Assembly: GCF_000252125.1 (NCBI RefSeq)
Contig: NZ_AHKF01000016.1
Coordinates: 62,001-126,000 of the forward strand
DNA: 64,000 bases
From: Flavobacterium frigoris PS1
GTDB lineage: Bacteria > Bacteroidota > Bacteroidia > Flavobacteriales > Flavobacteriaceae
Direction: 5' to 3'
Position 1 is the stretch's first letter. Every line of letters begins with the position of its first letter. Under the pieces are notes generated by a model. That model did not search any database. It was not told the DNA's origin and saw only the letters and a program-made list of their open reading frames with translations. This document shows positions 7,843 through 17,497 of this stretch, piece by piece. Position numbers and translations under genes: made by a program.

Positions 7843-10800
7843 TTAGTTTTTTATTATTTTTTCTATAATTATTTTACCACCAATATGTAATTGAAGAAGA
7901 TAAACACCAGAAGGTATCGCAGGATTTATTTTCAATACGGCGGCATCTGAATTTATTTTAAAAGTATCTTCAAAGACGATTTGACTGAGCATGTTATAAA
8001 TTAATATTTTAGCGTCACCTCTCTCTTTGGTTTCGATTGCTATTTCAAGTTCGTGATAAAAAGGATTAGGGAAGACACTTATTTTTTCTTCCGCTAAACC
8101 AATTAGAAGTGGATTAGCAACACTACCCAAGATAGCATCCGTAGAAAAAACAATCGATTTGGTTGTAGCTTGGGCGCTATTATTTTTACCAATGTAGGCT
8201 GTAAGTGTTTCTGGTTGATTACCATAAATTGTTATGAAAGCCAGATTCGTACCTTCAATATTTTGAATTATAGTATTTCCTCTTAGTTGGCCAGTCTCAT
8301 TGTAAAATGCTAAATTTTCAAATCCGTTGGGTAATTTTACTACAGCACTCATCGTATTTGGAAACTGCGCGTATTGGTTAGACAATATTTCATCTTCTGT
8401 ACCGCTTGTGATTCCAGCCTTTTGAGCGCTCATTTTACCAGTTGATTGGTTTAAGTATTCCGGATAAGTAAACTTTTGGGCTGTATTAGTTTTTAACATA
8501 TAGCCTTCTCCTGCTTTTAAATAGGATAGTGATCCTTTCCATCCAATTGACGAACTGTATATAGCAAATAAAGACTGAGATTTAATAAAATCTCCTTCAC
8601 TGGCATTAAGGTTAGCTAGTGCATCTGTAACCAATACGTTTTTCGAAACAACAAAAGGCAGCCAATTCCAATTTTGGCTTAAATCAAAAAACCATGTATT
8701 TAAATCAACAGGAACACCTTTAATGTTTAATTTTTGTGCCGCTGATAGTTTTATTTTGTACATTTTATTGTTTGAAATTCCACCATTACTAGATATGGTT
8801 CCAGACCATCCACTTTCAGTTGGATTTGAGTTGACCTGGTAGGCATCAAATAATGCAGGAGCATTTGATTTTATCAAATCCGAAGTATTTAGAACAAGGG
8901 GTTTTGTAAGCGCATTTAAATTCCCGAATCGGGCATCAGTTACGTTAAAAGAGGTCCATGTCCAGCCTTGGTTAAAGGATATTTGCTGACCAGTTACTTC
9001 GGTATTGTTAAAAATAGCGGGACTGGTATAAGTTCCAATAACTTCATCTGCCATATAAGGGATAGTGAATTCGTTGTTTAAAGTGGCTTCTTTTAATTTT
9101 CCATCGGAAGCATCCCAAATATAAAATGAAATATTTTCTCCGCTAACTTCATTACTATAAATCGTCAGATATACAAGGTATTCCTTAAAACTTGCATCAT
9201 ATATAACACTTGCTTTACCGCGAACTTCGCCGTTTACTGTAGCCACCACCCTGTCATAAAGATCATCTGTAAAAAAATTAGCTAATTTTACTTTTCCGAT
9301 GATACTCATTGATTGGCTAAACTTGCTGGGATCGAGTTCTAATACAGGTTCTTTTTCTAATACCCTTAAATCCAATTGGATTTTTTCGTTATAACCATAA
9401 TTGGTAGCTAGAGATAAAATAGTATTGTAATTTCCAATTGCTAGATCACGGTCAACGGTTACCGTTAATGTCATCTTTGTGTTAGGGGCAATGGTTCCTG
9501 AATTTGTTGATGATGTTAGCCAGTTTGGCAATTCAACAGTGTAAGGCTGTGTTGTTCCGCCTCGATTGATTATGGTAATATCAAATGAGAGGTTTTCATT
9601 GGTTCTTTTTATTAAATTCACCACATCAGTATGTCCTTCAACAAACCATTTCATAGGACTTTTATTAATTAGGGCGCTCCAGGTAACTGGTGATTCTTGC
9701 CTATTGTCAGCCATGTCATTAAGGTTAGAAACCGTAATGTAAGCTACTTTTCCTTCTATACTTGACCAGTTTGTAATTTGTGGATTTAGTGCTATTTGAT
9801 CACCATTTATTACCGCATTGACAACAATGGATTCTGTAGGACGGAATGACTTAATAGCTGGGGTTTCATCAGAAAAAGCAAGTGGTTTACTGTTTAATGA
9901 AGCATAACTACTTGTTTTTTCGAACGTATTTAAGGGATAATAATATTTTGGCCCAAAAGCATTCGCAGTTTCCGGTTTATTAAAGGTGGAATATAATAAT
10001 AGCCCTGTACTGTTAAAATCGAGTTCGTTGTATCGATCTGATTTTATTTGTTCGGCATTTCGGGCTGTTTGCCAAAGACACAATTCGTCTAGTAAACCCA
10101 CATAATTTTGGTCTATGCTTAAAGGACTGATTTGACCTCGGGCACCAATGAAGATATTACTCGAAGTAAATCCTCCTAAATCATGACTTGCAAAAGATTC
10201 TACCTGATTACCGTCAATATACATTCTGACAGAACCATTTCTGGTTAAACTTAATGCAACATGATGCCAGCTGTTATTATTTACTTTAACAGTTCCAAAT
10301 GGAAATGTTTTTGCTTCTGCCTGCAGTTCCATGTTACCATTAGTATTCAGATTTATTGCCCATTTATTTCTATATCCATTGCTTTCTATAGCATCAGTAG
10401 CATCTCCTTTACCATTAGAAAATAATGTTGCAGCGCCAGTTTGATTGGTTTTCATCCAAAAGGAAAGTGTAGCATCCATTTCTTTAGAAATAACTACTTT
10501 GGCAGCATCTGAGAGAGTCAGATAATTAGTCCCATCGAAGTTGTAGGCAGTACCTTTTGGAGTAATATCCCAATTGGTATTAGTAATAACAAGATGTTTG
10601 TATCGGGCCAAATCATTTGCAATTAACCCATTTCCTTCGTTTATAGGCCAATATCCTAAAAGATCTGTTTCGTTACCGTTTAACACGTTATTCATATTGG
10701 CTACCGCTGCTTCTCTTGAGACACTGCGTTTCCAGAATCGCATATCGTGTACGTTTCCTTTGAAAGTGTTACCTCCTAATATGATAGGATTCTCATTAGT

Positions 10801-13800
10801 GAAGTTTAATTTGGTAGTGAGCGGTTGCACTTTTCTTTCTAAGTCATTTTCGATGATTCTCAGGATATTAGCTGTAGCATCATAAGAAAGGGTGTAATGG
10901 TTGAACGTATTGTCTTTGGTAATCATTGTACTAATACTTTGACCACCAATAGTGTATTTTAAATCACTATCTATCAATTCAATTTTAATTCCATTACTTT
11001 GGTTTAATAGTATAGATGTTCCAGTCGGACTTGAATTTTTTAACCAAAATTCGATACTAAAATCGCCAGTGGTGATCGCTGGTTTATTAATAGTGGCTGT
11101 ATTACTTGAACCGTTAAAAGCTAGAGAAACTTCATGTTTTACTGGGCTTTGGTTTTTTTGAACTAAAAATTCAAATTTTGTGACAGTACCATTGGTTTTA
11201 ACGGGTTCATTAAATTGTAATGTTATATCATCCCCTAAACCTAAAATACCGTTTTTTGGTGTTGGTGTGCCAAAAAGTACAGGAGAAGTAAGATCTACTT
11301 TCCCTTCTATAATAGCAGATTCAAAGGCAGTTTGATTATTGCAACTAGTACGAGCTCTTAGTTCATAACTTCCATTAGCTAAACCTAATCTTGCAATGTC
11401 CCAAGCATAATTTAATTCGGTACCTACTATCAATTCGATATTAGTATCTCCACCTGTAAAGGCAATATCATAATCTTGTTGATTTTTATAATAGGTTCTT
11501 AATCCAATCCAGTTGGGAGTGCCTTTTAATCGGTATTCTAAGTTGATTTTTTGGAAACTAGCAAAACTGGTATTAAAATCACCCAGTTTTATATTTACTG
11601 GTTTCGTTTCGTTTCCATTGTAGGCAGTATTTCTATTTAATAGCCAGTTGTTTGATGGTGCCATAATAGCTACTGGGGAACAAGCAGGTACAAAAGTTGC
11701 CGATACTAAAACACTAGCTGTTGCATTTTGATCACAAACTGATTCTAGAGATACTTTTATGTTTTTATAGTCAAACTGGTCTTGTTTAACTTTTTTAAGT
11801 GTCATGGTATAGGCTACGGTTTTACCAGCGGGAATATTTACAATAGTTCCGTTAGGCTCAATGTTGATTGCCGCATTATCTGGATTGGTCGCTTGGTCAA
11901 CATAAAGTTTAAAACTAGCATCTTTATTTGCAGTGCTTGTATTACGCAATTGAAGTACAAATTCTGCATTTCTACCGTCAAATATTCCTGCAAGATCTGC
12001 TGCTTCAACTGTTATTTCTGGTTTTTCTAAAGCAATGGTTGCTATTGTTAAAGGCACGCGACTCGGTTCAGGCAAATCTACAATTGTAGCTGATGGACTA
12101 GTAGCATTGGGATGCGTTGGGTTATAAAAATAGGATAGTTCTGCTCCCTCGTATGGACACGAAGTTTGTCCTCCTTTAGTAATAAAAATGGGACCATTTC
12201 CATCAAAAGCATTAATTACATCTATACTGAATGTATTATTTGAATCACCATCTTTTAGTGTATAACTAATGTTTGTAGTATCTTCAGAATTGTTTTCACT
12301 CGAATTGCCAGAACCAGACCCATTACTGGTGGTACTTTCCATAGCAAAACCAGCTCCATTAAATTCAGCGCCAACAGCTGCTACAAAAGATTGATCTAAT
12401 TGTAATTCGTATGAATAGGTACTGGCACTTAAACGCCCTATTTGATACCCTTTTGTCAATTCTCCAATACCAGAATCGAATGAAACATTTTCAAAAAACG
12501 TTTTATTTAATAAATCTTTAAGTTGCTTAGCCGATTCAGACAACGTATTTGTCGCCGGATCTTTCAAACTTTCTATAATGGCGTTTAAGGAAGACTTTAA
12601 TTTGTCTTTATCAGTAAGCGCTTGGTATTTAGTTAATTCATTATTTAAAATTATTTTTCTCCAAAGATTGATAGACGAGTTGTAAGCGCTTTTAGAAAGT
12701 ACACCATTCTGGTTTTCAATAAGGACCCCCGATTCAATTTGGTTAATAATATCTAAAGTTTGAGGTATAATTTCAGTTAAGATATGATGCTGCGTATACA
12801 TAAATACCGTTTTTTCTGGTGACTCATTAAAATACATTGCCTTATTTACTTTAGGATATAGTTTTGTAGCTGCAGTTTGAGTGCCATTAACATAAGTTAC
12901 ATCAATAGTAGGGCTTGAATTAGCTGTTGTTGAAGTCACTAATTCATCATAAGTTCCATAAAATTGGTTAGCTGAAGTCCCTATATATAAATCGGCATCA
13001 CCACCAACCCAATCCGGATTATCACTTGTTGAAATGGTTTGGTTAAAACTATAAGTAGTACTTACGCTTTTTCCGTTGCTAGACGATTGTTGCGTACTTA
13101 CACCGGTTGTTAAATCGTTGGTGCTTTCTGTCTCCATTACGGGCCCTGCTAGGCCTCCTCCTAAACTAAGTGTGAAGCCAAGAGAAACAGTGGTGTCTAA
13201 ATTGCTTCCATTACTGGAGCTAGATGTGTTTTCTTTAGAGAAACTAAAAGAAGAACCCTTTTCTATGGTTGCAGAACTTCCTGATCCCGGCGGATCTCTT
13301 AATATAATATCTGGCAATTGTGGGCCTGCAGTAACAAACGTTTGTGAACCATCCGCAACTCCTCCTAATATAATTCCGTCTTTGTTATAACCCGTTAACG
13401 GATAATCAATTCCATTTGATCTGTATTTTAAATCAATAGTTCTCTTAAAACCAGTTGCTGCATCTGTATTGGGTGTTCCCCCTTTAAAACTATAGGTTAA
13501 TATGCTTGGATCTGTAGTCGAAACTACTACTTTCTCACTGTTTTCTAAAGCCAAATTATTAGTAGCAATTAAAGTGCCTCCTTCAACCGGAACGGTATTG
13601 ATTACAGGTGCGCTAGCACTTTTATCATAATTATAATACAGTTCCTGACCTTGAACCTGAATGCTGTAATCGCCAAACTGGGTATAAATTGGAGTTTTTT
13701 GTTGTGCCGATACCGTGTAGGTAATTCCGCCAGCGATTATTGTTTTATCAGAAGTTTGGCTTAATACCTTTTGCGTCGGGTTTGCGATATGAGCAAATTT

Positions 13801-16416
13801 CAGCACTTCCTGATAGGGTTGTCCTGTGATAGTATCTTTTCCCTGAATAAATGTTGGATATTGTAATCCTTTTATAGCCGTAAAATTGATAGTTCTGTCT
13901 GCGTCTAAAATTGGAGTGTTATCCGGATTTTTGCCACTGGTAAATGTTAAATCATTTTTAGATAGCATGTAATTTAAGGGCAATAAAGAAACACGGTATT
14001 CCCCTGTTTCAGTATTGGTTAAAAAACTGCTTTTATATTCTGGAGTAACACTGTTGGCACCCGTTGGTAGGTAACCGAGGGTTAATTGTGCTATTCCAAT
14101 ATTATTTTCAGAAGTATAAATTGTAGATCGGCTTACTCCGTTTGCGTCTTTATATGGATACGCTTTTTTTCCATCGTAACCAAAACCAATTTTCCTATCG
14201 GCTTGTACTGTTCCCCCCACAACTCTACCAACTACAATCACTTTAGTATTGTCAATAAAAGTAATGGGTTCATCACGGTCTTCAAAAAAGTCTTGATAAG
14301 TATTGGTATATGTAGTCACTCCGTTCGCTACAGAAGCCTCTTTTGCAGGATATCTTCCGTCAAAATCAAAAGTATGTCCACTTTTGGTTATGCTAATGGC
14401 GTGTTTTCCTATAGGTACTTCTATAGTAAATCGACCATTAATATCCGTTTGAATGGCTACATTATTGGCGTCAATTGCTTGTACATTATCAATGCTTACA
14501 AAGGCTCCTGGAACAGGTATTTGCGCATATCTATGCAGTTTTGTGATTTTCCCCGTAGCATCTTTTTCTGCCCAATATTCTCCTTTTTGGTATTTTACAG
14601 TCCCTTTTACATAGGCATTATATACCTCATCATCCTTAATATCTCCTGTTATTGGTGCATCAGAAGTAGTAGGAAAAACACCTCTACTATCATAAACAGC
14701 AATCCCTTTAAATACAAAAGAAGAATTATCAATAAAGTCTATTTTATTTACCACTGTAGAGCCTACGCCTAAAAAGGCTAATTGCTGCGAAGGATTAAAT
14801 TCATGCTTTCCAAGTGAAGGTACAATGGTAAAAGAATCGCCATTACCACTATAGGGAACAGCTGATATTACATAATTACCAAACTCATCTGTTACACCTA
14901 AAACACCCAATTGACTGCTAGTTGGGATGTTGTTGCCTGTATTGTCAAATGTAGGTGTTTGAGCAGTGGTTAATAATGAATTGCTCAGTTTGGCATTATT
15001 CCCATGGAAATTAAAGCCAGTATGGGCCATGTCATACGCATAATCGCCAATTTTCTCGTTAGCACTGATGTAGGTGTTTAGAAATGCTTCATTTCCGTTT
15101 AAATAACGACGGTAATCTCTTTTGATTTGGGAAGGACTCAATGCTGTTTCCCATACCCTAAATTCATCTAAATAGGCATTTGCGCCTCCACCCATCTTAA
15201 AGTGTGTCCAAGTCTGGGGTTGTCCAGTAGGAGAAGTATTCAAATTTACACTACGATGTAAAATGTCAATTCGCATTGCAGGCAGTCCCTTTTTGGCTAA
15301 AATTCTCGTCATTTCAGCTTTGTAACCAACTTCAATAAATCGTCCATTAATGTAAAATTTAGGAACGTCATTATCTCTAATTACTACACTAAAATGGGTG
15401 AAAACTTTAGTTATATTGCTTATTGGGAGTAAAATATCGTCTCCATTATTATCAATTTCGCCACTTGGGTAATAATCAAAAGCAGCAACATATGCGGCCC
15501 CCAAGTATAATTGGACGTAGTGATTAGCCGAATAATTGACCTTAAAAGTTAAAGATTGGTCGGCATTGCTTTCTAAAGTGTATAAAGATATTCCTGAGCT
15601 TGCATCAATTTCTGGCTTTACCCAAGCTTGTAAGGTGATAGAATCTTTCAAACTTTGATTCAATCGGGGTACAGAGGCATAGCCGCTGGCAGGAATTTTT
15701 AATGAACTCCCAATACTTAACTGACTGCCCGTTGGGTTAGCTACTACCATTACATCTTTCACCGGATTTCCGCCTGTAAAAGTGATGTTACCAGTAACTA
15801 CACCTGTTGGATTTCTATAACCTATACCTGTAATGTAAGTTGAATATAGAATCTCTAAACCGTCAATTTCAACACCTTTAGCTGCTATTTTATAGCGATA
15901 CAGTTTACCGCCTTCTATATTGGTATCTACAAAGGTTCCCGCGTCTGCAGCAAGTGTTTTTAGTGATTTTCCCCAATTTGGATTTGGACTGTCAATATCC
16001 TCCGTTCGGTATACCGATATACTGATAATTTTTTCTCGGTTCATTTTCACATCCCAGTTGATCTCAATTCTATCACTGAAATACCCTTTAGATACTGTGA
16101 AGGCATCTTCTGAAAAAGTATTGTATCGATACCGAATTCCCCAAGGAAAACCTAAATCTTTCGTGTAATTTTGTGTAGGGTTATTGGTATATGGCTTATC
16201 CGTTACCCCCATATAAGGCATTCCCACTTGTAAACTTACCTTTTGTATGGTGAAAGTTTTATTTACCCCATTGACCTTTTGGGTTAAGGTGTGGTTAAGG
16301 TTTTCTTTTGCAGAAGCAGCAGCACCAATTACAGTGGCAACACCTTTTTGTTCCTGACCGAATAGCGTGCTATAGCTTAACAACAGTAAGCATAGCGCAT
16401 AAATGTATTTCGTCAT
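7843..16416 (-). CDS. Giant secreted LamG-domain protein with T9SS C-terminal sorting signal
   Basis: The 2857-aa protein has a signal peptide (ending at TLFGQ). In order it shows an Fn3-like region (about 125-190), a LamG/concanavalin-like domain (about 227-440, ending in YLDEFRVWETALS), a carboxypeptidase-regulatory-like domain (about 633-685) and a Ser/Gly-rich stretch (about 1042-1122). Two more LamG domains follow (about 1763-1925 and 1956-2144). Near the C-terminus are a beta module (about 2362-2467), two Trp-rich tandem modules (about 2474-2563 and 2570-2656; QGWTWTSF and QNWNWLPF), a second copy of the beta module (about 2685-2769) and a type A T9SS sorting domain (about 2778-2857, starting ISVFPNPF). 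This indicates outer-membrane export by the type IX system and a surface or adhesive role, possibly glycan binding through LamG. No catalytic site was identified. Confidence 0.85.
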   Translation of the reverse strand: MTKYIYALCLLLLSYSTLFGQEQKGVATVIGAAASAKENLNHTLTQKVNGVNKTFTIQKVSLQVGMPYMGVTDKPYTNNPTQNYTKDLGFPWGIRYRYNTFSEDAFTVSKGYFSDRIEINWDVKMNREKIISISVYRTEDIDSPNPNWGKSLKTLAADAGTFVDTNIEGGKLYRYKIAAKGVEIDGLEILYSTYITGIGYRNPTGVVTGNITFTGGNPVKDVMVVANPTGSQLSIGSSLKIPASGYASVPRLNQSLKDSITLQAWVKPEIDASSGISLYTLESNADQSLTFKVNYSANHYVQLYLGAAYVAAFDYYPSGEIDNNGDDILLPISNITKVFTHFSVVIRDNDVPKFYINGRFIEVGYKAEMTRILAKKGLPAMRIDILHRSVNLNTSPTGQPQTWTHFKMGGGANAYLDEFRVWETALSPSQIKRDYRRYLNGNEAFLNTYISANEKIGDYAYDMAHTGFNFHGNNAKLSNSLLTTAQTPTFDNTGNNIPTSSQLGVLGVTDEFGNYVISAVPYSGNGDSFTIVPSLGKHEFNPSQQLAFLGVGSTVVNKIDFIDNSSFVFKGIAVYDSRGVFPTTSDAPITGDIKDDEVYNAYVKGTVKYQKGEYWAEKDATGKITKLHRYAQIPVPGAFVSIDNVQAIDANNVAIQTDINGRFTIEVPIGKHAISITKSGHTFDFDGRYPAKEASVANGVTTYTNTYQDFFEDRDEPITFIDNTKVIVVGRVVGGTVQADRKIGFGYDGKKAYPYKDANGVSRSTIYTSENNIGIAQLTLGYLPTGANSVTPEYKSSFLTNTETGEYRVSLLPLNYMLSKNDLTFTSGKNPDNTPILDADRTINFTAIKGLQYPTFIQGKDTITGQPYQEVLKFAHIANPTQKVLSQTSDKTIIAGGITYTVSAQQKTPIYTQFGDYSIQVQGQELYYNYDKSASAPVINTVPVEGGTLIATNNLALENSEKVVVSTTDPSILTYSFKGGTPNTDAATGFKRTIDLKYRSNGIDYPLTGYNKDGIILGGVADGSQTFVTAGPQLPDIILRDPPGSGSSATIEKGSSFSFSKENTSSSSNGSNLDTTVSLGFTLSLGGGLAGPVMETESTNDLTTGVSTQQSSSNGKSVSTTYSFNQTISTSDNPDWVGGDADLYIGTSANQFYGTYDELVTSTTANSSPTIDVTYVNGTQTAATKLYPKVNKAMYFNESPEKTVFMYTQHHILTEIIPQTLDIINQIESGVLIENQNGVLSKSAYNSSINLWRKIILNNELTKYQALTDKDKLKSSLNAIIESLKDPATNTLSESAKQLKDLLNKTFFENVSFDSGIGELTKGYQIGRLSASTYSYELQLDQSFVAAVGAEFNGAGFAMESTTSNGSGSGNSSENNSEDTTNISYTLKDGDSNNTFSIDVINAFDGNGPIFITKGGQTSCPYEGAELSYFYNPTHPNATSPSATIVDLPEPSRVPLTIATIALEKPEITVEAADLAGIFDGRNAEFVLQLRNTSTANKDASFKLYVDQATNPDNAAINIEPNGTIVNIPAGKTVAYTMTLKKVKQDQFDYKNIKVSLESVCDQNATASVLVSATFVPACSPVAIMAPSNNWLLNRNTAYNGNETKPVNIKLGDFNTSFASFQKINLEYRLKGTPNWIGLRTYYKNQQDYDIAFTGGDTNIELIVGTELNYAWDIARLGLANGSYELRARTSCNNQTAFESAIIEGKVDLTSPVLFGTPTPKNGILGLGDDITLQFNEPVKTNGTVTKFEFLVQKNQSPVKHEVSLAFNGSSNTATINKPAITTGDFSIEFWLKNSSPTGTSILLNQSNGIKIELIDSDLKYTIGGQSISTMITKDNTFNHYTLSYDATANILRIIENDLERKVQPLTTKLNFTNENPIILGGNTFKGNVHDMRFWKRSVSREAAVANMNNVLNGNETDLLGYWPINEGNGLIANDLARYKHLVITNTNWDITPKGTAYNFDGTNYLTLSDAAKVVISKEMDATLSFWMKTNQTGAATLFSNGKGDATDAIESNGYRNKWAINLNTNGNMELQAEAKTFPFGTVKVNNNSWHHVALSLTRNGSVRMYIDGNQVESFASHDLGGFTSSNIFIGARGQISPLSIDQNYVGLLDELCLWQTARNAEQIKSDRYNELDFNSTGLLLYSTFNKPETANAFGPKYYYPLNTFEKTSSYASLNSKPLAFSDETPAIKSFRPTESIVVNAVINGDQIALNPQITNWSSIEGKVAYITVSNLNDMADNRQESPVTWSALINKSPMKWFVEGHTDVVNLIKRTNENLSFDITIINRGGTTQPYTVELPNWLTSSTNSGTIAPNTKMTLTVTVDRDLAIGNYNTILSLATNYGYNEKIQLDLRVLEKEPVLELDPSKFSQSMSIIGKVKLANFFTDDLYDRVVATVNGEVRGKASVIYDASFKEYLVYLTIYSNEVSGENISFYIWDASDGKLKEATLNNEFTIPYMADEVIGTYTSPAIFNNTEVTGQQISFNQGWTWTSFNVTDARFGNLNALTKPLVLNTSDLIKSNAPALFDAYQVNSNPTESGWSGTISSNGGISNNKMYKIKLSAAQKLNIKGVPVDLNTWFFDLSQNWNWLPFVVSKNVLVTDALANLNASEGDFIKSQSLFAIYSSSIGWKGSLSYLKAGEGYMLKTNTAQKFTYPEYLNQSTGKMSAQKAGITSGTEDEILSNQYAQFPNTMSAVVKLPNGFENLAFYNETGQLRGNTIIQNIEGTNLAFITIYGNQPETLTAYIGKNNSAQATTKSIVFSTDAILGSVANPLLIGLAEEKISVFPNPFYHELEIAIETKERGDAKILIYNMLSQIVFEDTFKINSDAAVLKINPAIPSGVYLLQLHIGGKIIIEKIIKN

Positions 16417-16467
16417 GTGTAGGTTTTATTAGGATAGTAAGAAATAGGATAGAAAAGCAGACTATGA

Positions 16468-17385
16468 TTATATTTTGATAATATAGTTTACTCCGTAGTT
16501 GATGGGGCGGGTTTCTGTGCCACCTGTATTGTTTGTATTTCCTGAGGCAGTATGAGTATGGGCTCCATCATATCCAATGGTTTTAGAATTTACTAAATTT
16601 ACTTCTTCACCGCTACCGTTATTATTATCTGTGCCACCAACAGTATACTTACCATCCATACTTAATACTCTATTAAAGTTGCTGTTGTCATTATGATTGT
16701 GGCTACCTGCAGAATTCGTGGGTAAACTAGCCGCATGCAAATGCGATTTTAGATCATCCTGCTGGATTGCTTTTAATTCAGGACCTTCATAACAACCATA
16801 AGCGTTACACTGGCGTCCAATACCACGTAAAAAAATTCCTTTTAAGTCTGGGGTGTTGGTACTGCCACCCAATAGTGCTTTTAAATTTGCTGTAATAACC
16901 ACATCAAGTGAAGCAAAAGAACTTCCATTACAAAGCAGCCATCCATTAGGTGCTGTCGTTCCTATAAAAGGCATTATAGAGCCAGTAGGAACTCCGTTTT
17001 GCGCAAAAATAGCATAAGGAACTGCTTGTAATTTTTCATTAGAAAAAACCACGCTGCCTTGCACTACTTTTAAATAAGTAGATTGGCTACTAATTTTACC
17101 ATAAATTGTTTGATCTATATCTAATACATAAGAGAATACACCAAAATTATCAGTTTTTACATTGGCTGATTTAGTAAGTATAACTTGCTCACTATTACCG
17201 GTACCTAAATAGTATACAGTAAATACCAGTGCTAATTGATCAATGTTAGCTATCGCGGCATTGGTTTCGTCACGTGCAATTCCTTGGATAGACATTCCTG
17301 AAGAAGTTACATTCGTTTGTGCATTGACATTTGTAGTTAAAACAATAGCGATAAAAGCGAAGAGAGTTAGGTAGATTTTTTTCAT
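16468..17385 (-). CDS. Secreted phage-tail-collar-domain protein
   Basis: The 305-aa protein has a signal peptide ending at NVNAQ. Residues about 28-130 resemble the N-terminal domain found in many secreted Bacteroidota tail-fibre-like proteins (SIQGIARDETNAAIAN ... KLQAVPYAIFAQNG). From about residue 132 it carries a phage tail collar domain: GSIMPFIGTTAPNGWLLCNG, then LGGSTNTPDLKGIFLRGIGR, and an ending ETRPINYGVNYIIKI typical of short tail fibres. His-rich clusters (SHLHA, SHNHN, HTHT) could bind metal as in tail fibre tips. No phage genes surround it; it leads the operon with the giant LamG protein 51 bases downstream, so it is more likely a surface adhesin subunit than a prophage remnant. 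Confidence 0.8.
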   Translation of the reverse strand: MKKIYLTLFAFIAIVLTTNVNAQTNVTSSGMSIQGIARDETNAAIANIDQLALVFTVYYLGTGNSEQVILTKSANVKTDNFGVFSYVLDIDQTIYGKISSQSTYLKVVQGSVVFSNEKLQAVPYAIFAQNGVPTGSIMPFIGTTAPNGWLLCNGSSFASLDVVITANLKALLGGSTNTPDLKGIFLRGIGRQCNAYGCYEGPELKAIQQDDLKSHLHAASLPTNSAGSHNHNDNSNFNRVLSMDGKYTVGGTDNNNGSGEEVNLVNSKTIGYDGAHTHTASGNTNNTGGTETRPINYGVNYIIKI

Positions 17386-17465
17386 GGGAGAAAAGAGGGT
17401 TTAATTATTTTTTAACAAATAACAATAATACTAGCGCACAAACAACATCTTATCTGTACAAAACT

Positions 17466-17473
17466 TATATTTG
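17466..17473 (+). promoter_or_regulatory. Candidate -7 promoter box of the AraC-type regulator gene
   Basis: TATATTTG matches TAnnTTTG and ends 24 bases before the regulator's ATG. The 112-base divergent region also has to hold the promoter of the collar/giant operon on the other strand. Confidence 0.4.
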
Positions 17474-17497
17474 TTACATATTTTGATTATTTGACAC

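Noticed and set aside
13076-13390. Plus-strand frames inside the giant LamG gene (several of 69-228 codons)
   Set aside because: They are antisense to a well-supported 2857-aa frame and show no family motifs or starts.
16468-17385. Prophage remnant, suggested by the tail collar domain
   Set aside because: The protein has a signal peptide and a Bacteroidota-type N-terminal domain, and no other phage genes or attachment sites are nearby.
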